Below are positions 8,089-16,318 of a DNA stretch of 64,000 nt, piece after piece. This DNA comes from Actinomyces oris (GTDB lineage: Bacteria; Actinomycetota; Actinomycetes; Actinomycetales; Actinomycetaceae). The notes under the pieces were generated by a model, which had not been told where the DNA came from, did no database searches, and worked only from the letters and a program-made list of their open reading frames with translations. The translations under genes and the position numbers were made by a program. The DNA is taken from the NCBI RefSeq assembly GCF_001937445.1, contig NZ_MSKS01000006.1, positions 69,610-133,609 on the forward strand. The letters are read 5' to 3'. Within the stretch, counting starts at the first letter, position 1, and the number at the start of each line of letters is the position of its first letter.

Positions 8089-8739
8089 ATGCGCCACACA
8101 CCTGCCCCCTGTTCCATTCGCCGTCCGACGGATCGAGCCCTGCGCGTGGGGCTCACCGGTGGCATTGGTTCAGGCAAGTCGACGGTGGCCTGCCTGCTCG
8201 AGGAGCGTGGCGCGGTCGTGACCAGTGCCGACGAGGTCGCTCGTGACGTCGTCAGCCCGGGCAGTGACGGTCTTGCGGCAGTGGTGGCCGAGTTCGGGGA
8301 AGGAATCCTGGCCCCGGACGGCTCCCTGGACCGCAGTGCCCTGGGACTGCTGGTCTTCTCCGACGACCTGCGCCGTGTGCGCCTGGAGGAGCTCCTCCTG
8401 CCCCTCATCGCAGCAGAGGCGTGGGCTCGGATGGACACGGTTCCGGCCGGGCAGGTGGCGGTCTACGATGTTCCTCTCCTTGTCGAGGGGCAGATGCAGG
8501 ACCTGTTCGATCTCGTCGTCGTCGTCGAGGCCGAGCTCGAGCTGCGTCTGGAGCGGCTCACCGCGCGAGGGATGACTCGTGACGAGGCACTGGCCCGTAT
8601 CGCCGTGCAGGCCACCGACGAGGAACGCCGAGCCGTCGCCGATGTCATCGTGTCCAACTCTGGGACGCTGGAGGACCTGCGCGCCGAGGTCGACAGACTC
8701 TGGAGCACCCGGATCCTGGAGCCGGGAGCCACCGCCTGA
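8089..8739 (+). CDS. coaE: Dephospho-CoA kinase
   Basis: 216-residue P-loop kinase for the last step of coenzyme A synthesis: ATP-dependent phosphorylation of the 3'-hydroxyl of dephospho-CoA. The Walker A motif GGIGSGKS lies at residues 24-31. The substrate-binding acid follows in SADEVARDVV, and the lid helix region near RLERLTARGMTRDEAL carries the family arginines. The start was set at the ATG at 8089, which gives the usual CoaE length plus a 20-residue tail. CATGAT at 8077-8082, six bases before the ATG, is a plausible leaderless -10. The polA-rpsA-coaE-uvrB order is conserved in actinobacteria. Confidence 0.93.
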   Translation: MRHTPAPCSIRRPTDRALRVGLTGGIGSGKSTVACLLEERGAVVTSADEVARDVVSPGSDGLAAVVAEFGEGILAPDGSLDRSALGLLVFSDDLRRVRLEELLLPLIAAEAWARMDTVPAGQVAVYDVPLLVEGQMQDLFDLVVVVEAELELRLERLTARGMTRDEALARIAVQATDEERRAVADVIVSNSGTLEDLRAEVDRLWSTRILEPGATA

Positions 8740-8851
8740 CGGCAGGGGAGGCCTTCCCATCGGCGGATACCGCGCCCACTCCTACAGTGAGGCGAGCAGC
8801 CACGGCGCCCCGGACGCCGTCGGGCCGGACAGTTCTACGAAAGGAACCGTC

Positions 8852-9583
8852 ATGCCGCCTTCACCGATACAGACTCCCGCTCGTCGGAGCCTTCTGCTGC
8901 TCGGCGGCCTTGCTGCGGGCGGGATGCTCGCGGGCTGTGCCGCCATCCAGCAGCAGAACCGGGAGCCGACTGAGGAACCGAGCTCAGAGCCGGAACGGGA
9001 CATGCCCAAGAAGCCGGTCCTGTACCTCTACCCCACGAAGACGATGGGCCTCTCGGTGTCCCTGGACTATGAGGGGACGCTGACCTACACCTATCCGACG
9101 CCGCAGACGCAGGCCGACGGCAGCGTCGCGTGGCAGGTGACGGCAGCACCTGACGGGGACCTGACCGACGCCTCGGGGCGGCACTACCCGTCACTGTTCT
9201 GGGAGGGGGAGGAGCCGGCCACCCTCGCTCAGGACGAGGGCTTCGTCGTCGAGGCGGATGCGGTCACCGGTTTCCTGGAGGACAAGCTCTCCACCCTGGG
9301 GCTCAGTGAGCGCGAGGCGGCCGAGTTCATCACCTTCTGGGGGCCGCGGATCGCCCAGCGGGGCAGAGCCCTGGTCACCTTCGCCTCTGAGGAGTTCGCG
9401 CGCCAGGCCGTCTACCGCTTCACAGACCCCTCCTCGGGTGCCGAGATCGTCCCGGATACCTTCATCCGGGTCTACATCGTCGTCGGGGACGCGCCGCAGA
9501 CAGCGGTTCGGGAGCAGAAGCTGGTGCCCGCACCCGCCCGGACCGGATTCATCGCCGTCGAGTGGGGCGGAACCGAGAGGTAG
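8852..9583 (+). CDS. Putative Tat lipoprotein, KPV(I/L)YLYP family
   Basis: 243-residue exported lipoprotein. The N-terminus has twin arginines (R11, R12), a hydrophobic stretch and a lipobox LAGC with Cys29, so it is probably a Tat-type lipoprotein kept at the outer face of the membrane. A low-complexity linker follows. The mature domain opens with KPVLYLYPTKTMGLSVSLDY and has YPTPQTQADGSVAWQV and LFWEGEE. I recall similar uncharacterised bacterial proteins with a KPVIYLYP start, but no function. A ribosome site AAAGGA lies about seven bases before the ATG. It sits alone between coaE and uvrB, with no obvious partner. Confidence 0.75.
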   Translation: MPPSPIQTPARRSLLLLGGLAAGGMLAGCAAIQQQNREPTEEPSSEPERDMPKKPVLYLYPTKTMGLSVSLDYEGTLTYTYPTPQTQADGSVAWQVTAAPDGDLTDASGRHYPSLFWEGEEPATLAQDEGFVVEADAVTGFLEDKLSTLGLSEREAAEFITFWGPRIAQRGRALVTFASEEFARQAVYRFTDPSSGAEIVPDTFIRVYIVVGDAPQTAVREQKLVPAPARTGFIAVEWGGTER

Positions 9584-9598
9584 AGCCGGAAAGCGGAC

Positions 9599-9688
9599 TC
9601 AGCCCGAGCAGCTGCTGCGTCGGGAGGCGGTGCGGGCAGGGCCGAGGGCGCCAACGATGGTGGCGGAGACGGCGACGATGAAAGCCAT
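9599..9688 (-). CDS. Possible 29-residue hydrophobic peptide
   Basis: A short minus-strand frame begins with ATG at 9688 and encodes a hydrophobic segment (MAFIVAVSATIVGALGPA) followed by a basic, Ser-rich tail. A ribosome site AAGGA lies six to seven bases upstream on that strand, which is what raises it above background. It could be a small membrane peptide in the uvrB upstream region or a chance frame in high-GC DNA. Confidence 0.25.
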   Translation of the reverse strand: MAFIVAVSATIVGALGPARTASRRSSCSG

Positions 9689-9922
9689 GAAAGTTCCTTG
9701 GACTCAGGGGAAAAGACAGGGCAGACGCGGGCCCAGTGAGTATCCACATGAACATGGAACGGGACGGCCCGGCGTCCTGCGGAGATCACCGTAATAGGCG
9801 AACTCGATTGGAAGGTTCCTTCCTGGACACAAAAACGTATCTGTGTGGTGACAGCCGGATCGCAGGATGATGAACGAGCCGCCCGCGCGATCAGAGGTGT
9901 CAATGGTGTCGGCCGGACCGCG

Positions 9923-9934
9923 TAGCCTGAGGGT
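9923..9934 (+). promoter_or_regulatory. uvrB leaderless -10 element
   Basis: TAGCCT (9923-9928) is followed by six bases and then the uvrB ATG at 9935, so transcription would start at or next to the start codon. No clear -35 is seen. Confidence 0.5.
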
Positions 9935-12031
9935 ATGCGTCCCGTTACCGAGCTCCAGCGCGCAGCCAAGCCCTTCGAGGTCGTCAGCCCCTACACGCCC
10001 AGCGGTGACCAGCCCACGGCGATCGCCGAGCTGACCGAGCGCCTCCGGGCGGGGGAGAAGGACATCGTCCTGCTCGGTGCCACGGGAACCGGCAAGTCCG
10101 CGACGACCGCCTGGCTCGTCGAGCAGGTCCAGCGCCCCACCCTCATCCTGGAGCCGAACAAGACCCTGGCCGCCCAGATGGCCGCCGAGTTCCGCGAGCT
10201 TCTCCCGAACAACGCGGTGGAGTACTTCGTCTCCTACTACGACTACTACCAGCCCGAGGCCTACGTCCCACAGACGGACACCTTCATCGAGAAGGACTCC
10301 TCCATCAACGACGAGGTCGAGCGCCTGCGCCACAGCGCCACCAACTCCCTGCTCACCCGCCGAGACGTCGTCGTGGTCTCCTCGGTGTCCTGCATCTACG
10401 GCCTGGGCACCCCCCAGGAGTACGTGGACCGGATGACGCCCCTGGAGGTGGGCCAGCAGATCGACCGGGACGATCTTCTGCGGCGCTTCGTGACGATGCA
10501 GTACACCCGCAACGACATCGACTTCACCCGCGGCACCTTCCGCGTGCGCGGCGACACGGTGGAGATCATCCCGATGTACGAGGAGCTCGCCATCCGCATC
10601 GAGTTCTTCGGAGACGAGATCGAGGCGCTGGCCACGCTGCACCCCGTGACCGGCAACGTCATCGACACCGTCGAGCAGGTCTTCGTCTTCCCCGCCTCCC
10701 ATTACGTGGCCGGTCCCGAACGCATGCAGAAGGCCATCGAGGGCATCGAGGCCGAGCTCGCCGAGCGCCTGGCCCAGCTCGAGCACGACGGCCGGCTCCT
10801 GGAGGCCCAGCGCCTGCGAATGCGCACCACCTACGACCTGGAGATGCTGCAGCAGATCGGCATGTGCTCGGGGATCGAGAACTACTCCCTGCACATCGAC
10901 GGGCGCGAGACCGGCACCCCGCCCAACACGCTCCTGGACTACTTCCCCGAGGACTTCCTCCTCGTCATCGACGAGTCCCACGTGACCGTCCCCCAGATCG
11001 GGGCCATGCACGAGGGGGACGCCTCCCGCAAGCGCACCCTGGTCGAGCACGGGTTCCGTCTGCCCTCCGCACTGGACAACCGCCCCCTGACCTTCGCCGA
11101 GTTCGAGGACCGCGTCGGTCAGACCGTCTACCTGTCGGCCACCCCGGGCGACTACGAGACCCAGCGCTCCGACGGCGTCGTCGAGCAGATCATCCGGCCC
11201 ACGGGACTGGTGGACCCCAAGGTCGTCGTCAAGCCCACGCAGGGACAGATCGACGACCTGCTCGAGGAGGTGCGCACCCGCGTCGAGCGCCAGGAGCGGA
11301 TCCTGGTGACCACCCTGACCAAGCGCATGGCCGAGGACCTGACCACCTATCTCGCCGAGAGGGGCGTGCGCGTGGAGTACCTCCACTCCGACGTTGACAC
11401 GCTGCGACGCGTCGAGCTCCTGCGCGAGCTGCGGCTGGGGCGCTTCGACGTCCTGGTGGGCATCAACCTGCTGCGTGAGGGCCTGGACCTGCCGGAGGTC
11501 TCGCTCGTGTCCATCCTGGACGCGGACAAGGAGGGCTTCCTGCGCTCGACCCGTTCCCTGGTGCAGACCATCGGACGTGCCGCCCGCAACGTCTCCGGCG
11601 AGGTCCACATGTACGCCGACACCATCACCCCGGCCATGGCCGAGGCCATCGAGGAGACTGAGCGCCGCCGCACCAAGCAGCTGGCCTACAACGCCGAGCA
11701 CGGCATCGACCCGCAACCGCTGCGCAAGAAGATCGCCGACGTCACCGACATGCTCGCCCGTGAGGACGTCGACACCGCCGACCTCCTGGCCGGCGGCTAC
11801 CGGGGCCACGAGGACTCATCGGTGCGGGCCCGACGCAAGCACGCCGCCGAGGCCACAGTGCGCGAGAAGCTCGCCGGGGCGGCACAGGGCGACCTCGCCG
11901 AGCTCATCAACGAGCTCACCCAGCAGATGCACGCCGCCGCCGAGGATCTCCACTTCGAGCTCGCCGCCCGGCTGCGTGACGAGATCCAGGACCTCAAGAA
12001 GGAGCTGCGTGCCATGCAGGCCGCCGACTGA
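9935..12031 (+). CDS. uvrB: Excinuclease ABC subunit B
   Basis: 698-residue helicase-like subunit of nucleotide excision repair that takes over damaged DNA from UvrA, opens it with its beta-hairpin and recruits UvrC. The Walker A motif GATGTGKS is at 48-55. The beta-hairpin region shows [16 protein letters not shown], the DEAD-type box is VIDESH, and helicase motif VI is QTIGRAARN. The C-terminus carries the UVR domain that contacts UvrC (near [16 protein letters not shown]). The length is standard. No ribosome site precedes the ATG; instead TAGCCT lies six bases upstream. UvrA and UvrC are in the same window as separate transcription units. Confidence 0.97.
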   Translation: MRPVTELQRAAKPFEVVSPYTPSGDQPTAIAELTERLRAGEKDIVLLGATGTGKSATTAWLVEQVQRPTLILEPNKTLAAQMAAEFRELLPNNAVEYFVSYYDYYQPEAYVPQTDTFIEKDSSINDEVERLRHSATNSLLTRRDVVVVSSVSCIYGLGTPQEYVDRMTPLEVGQQIDRDDLLRRFVTMQYTRNDIDFTRGTFRVRGDTVEIIPMYEELAIRIEFFGDEIEALATLHPVTGNVIDTVEQVFVFPASHYVAGPERMQKAIEGIEAELAERLAQLEHDGRLLEAQRLRMRTTYDLEMLQQIGMCSGIENYSLHIDGRETGTPPNTLLDYFPEDFLLVIDESHVTVPQIGAMHEGDASRKRTLVEHGFRLPSALDNRPLTFAEFEDRVGQTVYLSATPGDYETQRSDGVVEQIIRPTGLVDPKVVVKPTQGQIDDLLEEVRTRVERQERILVTTLTKRMAEDLTTYLAERGVRVEYLHSDVDTLRRVELLRELRLGRFDVLVGINLLREGLDLPEVSLVSILDADKEGFLRSTRSLVQTIGRAARNVSGEVHMYADTITPAMAEAIEETERRRTKQLAYNAEHGIDPQPLRKKIADVTDMLAREDVDTADLLAGGYRGHEDSSVRARRKHAAEATVREKLAGAAQGDLAELINELTQQMHAAAEDLHFELAARLRDEIQDLKKELRAMQAAD

Positions 12032-12083
12032 TCTCACAGCCATGAGTGCGTCGGCGGGGCTACGCCGAGAGGAAACGCCCCGT

Positions 12084-12089
12084 TAGACT
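12084..12089 (+). promoter_or_regulatory. -10 element of the terC leader
   Basis: TAGACT at 12084-12089 would start transcription near 12096, a few bases before the GGGGAGTA motif, so the transcript would carry the complete riboswitch-like leader. No convincing -35 was found. Confidence 0.4.
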
Positions 12090-12099
12090 CTCGGACGTT

Positions 12100-12271
12100 A
12101 TACACGGAGGGGAGTACTCCCAACCAACGGCGACGTCGTCATCACGGCGGTGCGGGCACCACGTACGGTCCTGCGTTCCCGGCGTCGCGGCCAGAGCGGT
12201 ACGCGCCTTGAGGGCCTGTGCACGTGGCGGGAGGAGACCTCCGGTACCAGTTCCGTACCGGAGGAGAACAC
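12100..12271 (+). ncRNA. Probable yybP-ykoY (Mn2+) riboswitch leader of terC
   Basis: The leader opens with GGGGAGTA (12109-12116), the hallmark 5' motif of yybP-ykoY manganese riboswitches, which often precede TerC-type exporters. Near the 3' end GGGAGGAGACCTCCGG resembles actinobacterial members as I remember them. The last element is a perfect 10-bp hairpin: CCTCCGGTAC (12238-12247) with GTACCGGAGG (12255-12264). Its right arm contains the GGAGG ribosome site of terC, so the hairpin would block translation. The left arm can instead pair with GGAGG at 12230-12234, which would free the site. The motif and hairpins are visible; metal sensing is inferred from the family. Confidence 0.62.
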
Positions 12272-13276
12272 GTGGACGTCCACATCCTGGGGTGGATCGG
12301 CCTGGCGGCCATCATCCTGGCCCTCATCGTGATCGACATCGTCGGTCACGTGCGCACCCCTCACGAGCCCACCATGAAGGAGGCCGCCGTCTGGTCGGTG
12401 GCCTATATCGCCATGGCGCTGGCATTCTCCGGCATCGTCTGGTTCGTGTGGGGCGGGGGTTTCGCCCAGGAGTACCTGGCCGGCTACATCACCGAGAAGG
12501 CGCTGAGCATCGACAACCTCTTCGTCTTCGTCATCATGATGTCCTCCTTCAAGGTGCCCCGGAAGTACCAGCAGGAGGTGCTGCTCGCAGGCATCGTCAT
12601 CGCCCTCGTCCTCAGGCTCATCTTCATCCTCGCAGGCGCTGCGCTCATCAATAACTTCTCCTGGGTGTTCTACTTCTTCGGGGCCTGGCTCCTGTGGACC
12701 GCCTTCTCCCAGGCCCGGGAGGGAGTCGAGGAACCCGACGACGACGATGAGGAGTACCGGCCCAGCGGCTTTGTCAAGCTCGTCGCCCGCGTCATCCCCA
12801 TGACCGACGGCTTCGTGGGCGGCAAGGTCATTCACCGCCACGCCGGGCGCACCATGATCACCCCCATGATGCTGTGCATCATCGCCATCGGTACCGCCGA
12901 CGTCATGTTCGCCGTCGACTCCATCCCCGCGATCTACTCCCTGACCGGCGAGCCCTTCCTGGTCTTCTCCGCCAACGCCTTCTCCCTGCTGGGCCTGCGC
13001 CAGCTCTACTTCCTCATCGACGGGCTGCTCGACCGCCTCGTCTACCTCCACTACGGCCTGGCGGTCATCCTCGGCTTCATCGGCTTCAAGCTCATCGTTC
13101 ACGCCCTGCACACCAACGAGGTGCCCTTCGTCAACGGTGGCCAGGAGTGGTACGCCATCCCTGAGGCGTCGATCGGCGTGTCCCTGGGCGTCATCATCTC
13201 CACCATCCTGGTCACGGTCATCGCCTCGATTCTCAAGTCGCGAGCAGATGCTCGGCGTGCCGAGGCCGCATCCTGA
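12272..13276 (+). CDS. TerC-family integral membrane metal exporter
   Basis: 334-residue polytopic membrane protein of the TerC/Alx family, which includes manganese exporters and tellurium-resistance proteins. Membrane segments run from ILGWIGLAAIILALIVIDIVG onward, with the conserved acidic region EKALSIDNLFVFVIMMSSF and its repeat near ADVMFAVDSIPAIYS; these paired Asp motifs are thought to bind the metal. A charged loop (EEPDDDDEEYR) separates the halves. GTG at 12272 is taken as the start because GGAGG lies seven bases upstream, within the leader hairpin; an upstream start would place coding sequence in the riboswitch. The leader suggests induction by manganese. Confidence 0.88.
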   Translation: MDVHILGWIGLAAIILALIVIDIVGHVRTPHEPTMKEAAVWSVAYIAMALAFSGIVWFVWGGGFAQEYLAGYITEKALSIDNLFVFVIMMSSFKVPRKYQQEVLLAGIVIALVLRLIFILAGAALINNFSWVFYFFGAWLLWTAFSQAREGVEEPDDDDEEYRPSGFVKLVARVIPMTDGFVGGKVIHRHAGRTMITPMMLCIIAIGTADVMFAVDSIPAIYSLTGEPFLVFSANAFSLLGLRQLYFLIDGLLDRLVYLHYGLAVILGFIGFKLIVHALHTNEVPFVNGGQEWYAIPEASIGVSLGVIISTILVTVIASILKSRADARRAEAAS

Positions 13277-13332
13277 GGTCTCGGCCCCCAGGAGGAGGAG
13301 CACCCTCCGACTGATTCACTACTGTGTGACTC

Positions 13333-15819
13333 GTGAGTACGACGAGTCCCCCCGAGTCCCCGGTGATCGGGCTCAGCGCCGCCCAGGTCGCCGAGCGTGT
13401 CAGTTCCGGACGGACCAACGAGTACCGCGAGCGGACCTCCCGCAGTGCCGTCCAGATCCTGCGAGCCAATGTCTTCACGATCTTCAACGGCATCCTCGGC
13501 GTCGCGCTGGTCCTCGTCCTGGCACTGGGGCACTGGGCGGACGCTCTGTTCGGTTTCGTTCTGCTGCTCAACACCGCCACCGGGACCCTGACGGAGATCC
13601 GCGCCAAGCGCGCCCTGGACCGTTTGTCTGTGCTGGAGACGCCCCGCGCCGTTGTCGTCAGGGACGGGACTGAGACCGAGGTGGCGGTCGGCGAGGTCGT
13701 CCTCGACGACGTCGTACGGCTCCGGGCCGGACAGCAGGTGCCTGCTGATGGGGAGGTCCTGGCCAGTGACGGACTGGAGATCGATGAGTCGATCCTCACC
13801 GGTGAGTCCCGGCCCGTGCGCCCCGTGAGCGGAGCGCAGGTCATGTCCGGGACCACGGTGATGGCCGGGACCGGGCTGTTCCGCACCACCGCGGTCGGCG
13901 GGGACGCCTACGCCCACCGGCTGGCCCGGGAGGCCCGCAGGTACTCGCTCGTCGTCAGCGAGCTGCAGGCTGGGACCAACCGGGTGCTGCACTGGATCAG
14001 CTGGGTCATCGTGCCCGTGGCCCTCGTGCTGGTGTGGTCCCAGCTGCGGTTGAGCGGAAGCATCGCCGAGGCCTGGAGCAGCGGCGCCTGGCGGAACGCA
14101 GTCGTCGCCGGTATCGCGGGCGTGGTCAGCATGGTGCCCCAGGGCCTGGTCCTTCTGACCTCCGTCAACTTCGCCACCGCCTCCCTGTCCCTGGCCAGGC
14201 GCAACGTCCTGGTTCAGGAGCTGCCTGCCGTCGAGGTCCTGGCCCGGGTCGACACCCTGTGCCTGGACAAGACCGGCACCATCACCACCGGCCGCATCCG
14301 CCTCGGGGAGATCCAGGGCGCCGACGGCGGTCGGGCGTCCTGTGAGGTGCTCTCGGCGCTCGCCCTACTCAGTACGGTGGGGGAGCCCAACGCCACCGCC
14401 GACGCCATCAGGGAGGGGCTCAGCGATCCCGAGCGCCTCGGCGAGCACGGCCTCAGGGAAGTCCCGGAACCCGGCGAGGCGGCCTTCTCGACAGACGTCG
14501 AGTCAGTGCCCTTCTCCTCGCGCCGCAAGTGGTCCGCAGCTCGCGACCGCTCCGGCACCACCTGGGTGCTCGGCGCCCCCGAGATCCTCCTGGCAGGACA
14601 CAGCGAGTCAGTACTGGATCGTGCTCGTCAGATCGCCGCGCAGGGAGCGCGCGTCGTGGCCCTGGCCCGCTCATGCTCACCCTGGAGGCTGATTCCGGGG
14701 GAGGAGGAGCCTCGGCTTCCCGACGACCTTGAGGCCGCAGGGATCGTCGTTCTCACCGAGGAGATACGCCCCGACGCCGCCGAGACCCTCGCCTACTTCC
14801 GCCAGCAGGGCGTCGACGCCAAGGTCATCTCCGGTGACAGCCCTGAGACCGTGGCCGCGGTTGCTCGTCAGGCCGGAGTCACCGCTCCTGACGGCGGCGA
14901 GCTCGTCGCCCTGGACGCACGTACCCTGCCTGCCGGAGCGGGCAGCGGGCAGGAGACGGAGGAGGACCTGGACCGCCTGGCCGACGCCGTTGAGGGCGCC
15001 AGCGTCCTGGGACGGGTCACTCCCGAGCAGAAACGGGCACTGGTGCGGGCACTGAAGTCCCGAGGGCACGTCGTCGCGATGACCGGGGACGGCGTCAACG
15101 ACGCCCTGGCGCTCAAGGACGCCGACCTCGGCATCGCCATGGGCAATGGGGCACCGGCCACGAAGGCGGTTGCGCGCCTGGTGCTGCTCAAAGGAGAGTT
15201 CTCGGCCCTGCCCGGGGTCGTGGCCCAGGGGCGCCGCGTCATGGCCAACACCGAGCGCATCGCCTCCCTGTTCCTGGCCAAGACCATCTACGCCTCGCTC
15301 ATCGCCGTCGTCGTGTCAGCCCTGGCGGTCGCCTACCCGTTCCTACCCCGTCAGTTCACGGTCGTCTCCTCTCTGACGATCGGAATCCCCGCCTTCGTCC
15401 TGGCCCTGGCCCCCAGTGACCAGCGCTACCGGGAGGGGTTCCTCAGACGAGTGCTCAGCCTGTGCGTACCGGCGGGACTCATGGCGGGCACCGTGACCCT
15501 GACCACGTACCTCTGGCTGACACTCACCCACGCCCCGCGCGCCCAGGTGACCACGGCGACGACCCTGGTGCTCATCACCTGCGGTCTGTGGCTGCTTACA
15601 CTCACCGCCAGACCGTTGACGAGCTGGCGGCTGGGGCTGGTGGTCCTCATGGGGGCGATCGCGGTCCTCGGCGTCGTCGCCCCGCCGGTGCGCGCCTTCT
15701 TCCTTCTGGCCTGGCCCACCCCCGGCGTGTGGTGGGTGATCGCGCTCATGGCGGGCCTGGCCGTTGGCGGCATCGAGCTGGTCCACCTGGTGCGACGCCG
15801 GATCGTGCGTGACCGTTAG
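13333..15819 (+). CDS. Cation-translocating P-type ATPase (CtpE-like)
   Basis: 828-residue P-type ATPase. It has TGES in the actuator domain (156-159), the phosphorylation site DKTGT at Asp312, and GDGVND at 585-590 followed by DLGIAMGNGAPATKA. Eight to ten membrane segments flank these domains, including a block of C-terminal helices. There are no N-terminal CxxC heavy-metal domains, which argues against copper or zinc pumps. The layout and sequence around RRNVLVQELPAVEVLARVD resemble mycobacterial CtpE, a calcium uptake ATPase, so calcium or another divalent ion is the best guess. The GTG has TACTGT seven bases upstream (leaderless). The gene follows terC in the same direction after 56 bases, which hints at a shared role in divalent metal balance. 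Confidence 0.88.
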   Translation: MSTTSPPESPVIGLSAAQVAERVSSGRTNEYRERTSRSAVQILRANVFTIFNGILGVALVLVLALGHWADALFGFVLLLNTATGTLTEIRAKRALDRLSVLETPRAVVVRDGTETEVAVGEVVLDDVVRLRAGQQVPADGEVLASDGLEIDESILTGESRPVRPVSGAQVMSGTTVMAGTGLFRTTAVGGDAYAHRLAREARRYSLVVSELQAGTNRVLHWISWVIVPVALVLVWSQLRLSGSIAEAWSSGAWRNAVVAGIAGVVSMVPQGLVLLTSVNFATASLSLARRNVLVQELPAVEVLARVDTLCLDKTGTITTGRIRLGEIQGADGGRASCEVLSALALLSTVGEPNATADAIREGLSDPERLGEHGLREVPEPGEAAFSTDVESVPFSSRRKWSAARDRSGTTWVLGAPEILLAGHSESVLDRARQIAAQGARVVALARSCSPWRLIPGEEEPRLPDDLEAAGIVVLTEEIRPDAAETLAYFRQQGVDAKVISGDSPETVAAVARQAGVTAPDGGELVALDARTLPAGAGSGQETEEDLDRLADAVEGASVLGRVTPEQKRALVRALKSRGHVVAMTGDGVNDALALKDADLGIAMGNGAPATKAVARLVLLKGEFSALPGVVAQGRRVMANTERIASLFLAKTIYASLIAVVVSALAVAYPFLPRQFTVVSSLTIGIPAFVLALAPSDQRYREGFLRRVLSLCVPAGLMAGTVTLTTYLWLTLTHAPRAQVTTATTLVLITCGLWLLTLTARPLTSWRLGLVVLMGAIAVLGVVAPPVRAFFLLAWPTPGVWWVIALMAGLAVGGIELVHLVRRRIVRDR

Positions 15820-15894
15820 GGACCGCACCCTGAGGCGTGAAGGCACATCGCCGCTGAGCGTGAAGACCGGTGCCTCAGTCCGGGTCAGGCCGGC

Positions 15895-16179
15895 TCAGGC
15901 CAGGACCCCGATGACCGGGTTCCACTCGCGCGCGATACGCTCTGAGATGAAGCCTGCCTGCTGGAAGGGGTCCTCCTCGAGCAGGGCCAGCGCGCCGGCC
16001 TCGTCGTCGGCCCGCACGACGATGAGGGCGTCATGGGTGCCCACGTAGGGGCCTGCGGCCAGCAGCCGGCCCTCATCGGCCAGCCGGCCGTTGAAGGCGC
16101 GGTGCGAGGGCCGAACAGTGGCCATCTCCTCGTCCTTGTCAGTGACGTAGCGGTACTCGACGGCGTAGATCTTGCTCAT
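15895..16179 (-). CDS. YciI-family protein
   Basis: 94-residue small alpha/beta protein of the YciI/DGPF family (dimeric ferredoxin-like barrel). It has the typical R-P-x-H-R-x-F segment (VRPSHRAFNGRLADEGRLLAAGP) with the conserved His, the region DEAGALALLEEDPFQQAG, and a C-terminal EWNPVIG. Reported family roles include dehalogenase-like chemistry, but most members are uncharacterised. The ATG at 16179 is preceded on its strand by TATGCT and six bases, a leaderless arrangement. It converges with the P-type ATPase and diverges from uvrA over 139 bases that include the LexA-type box. Confidence 0.85.
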   Translation of the reverse strand: MSKIYAVEYRYVTDKDEEMATVRPSHRAFNGRLADEGRLLAAGPYVGTHDALIVVRADDEAGALALLEEDPFQQAGFISERIAREWNPVIGVLA

Positions 16180-16264
16180 GACCTCAGCATAAGGGCGGCA
16201 GCGCCAGCCGTGGAGAGAACCCAGGAGCGCAGGCATTCTTCCGCCGTCCCGACCATGAGACACG

Positions 16265-16280
16265 TCGAACACATGTGCGA
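16265..16280 (+). promoter_or_regulatory. LexA (SOS) box upstream of uvrA
   Basis: TCGAAC-ACAT-GTGCGA matches the actinobacterial SOS consensus TCGAAC-N4-GTTCGA at 11 of 12 fixed positions. It ends 24 bases before the uvrA -10 (16305-16310), around the -35 position, where LexA binding would block polymerase. This predicts DNA-damage induction of uvrA. Confidence 0.75.
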
Positions 16281-16304
16281 TGCGCGGGACGCGCAGTCAC
16301 CCCT

Positions 16305-16318
16305 TAGACTCGAATCCC
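16305..16318 (+). promoter_or_regulatory. uvrA -10 element
   Basis: TAGACT at 16305-16310 ends eight bases before the GTG at 16319. Transcription would begin at or one base before the start codon. Confidence 0.5.

Larger units (their letters stand above)
9584..9934. other. 351-base gap upstream of uvrB
   Basis: Mostly non-coding. It contains a possible 29-residue minus-strand ORF (9599-9688), an inverted repeat GGAAGG-TT-CCTTCC at 9810-9823 and the uvrB -10 element at 9923-9928. I see no LexA-type box in it. Confidence 0.5.

Noticed and set aside
9900-9934. LexA box at uvrB
   Set aside because: I looked for GAAC-N4-GTTC type sites upstream. The only GAAC/GTTC pair (9800-9817) has an 11-base spacer, which does not fit.
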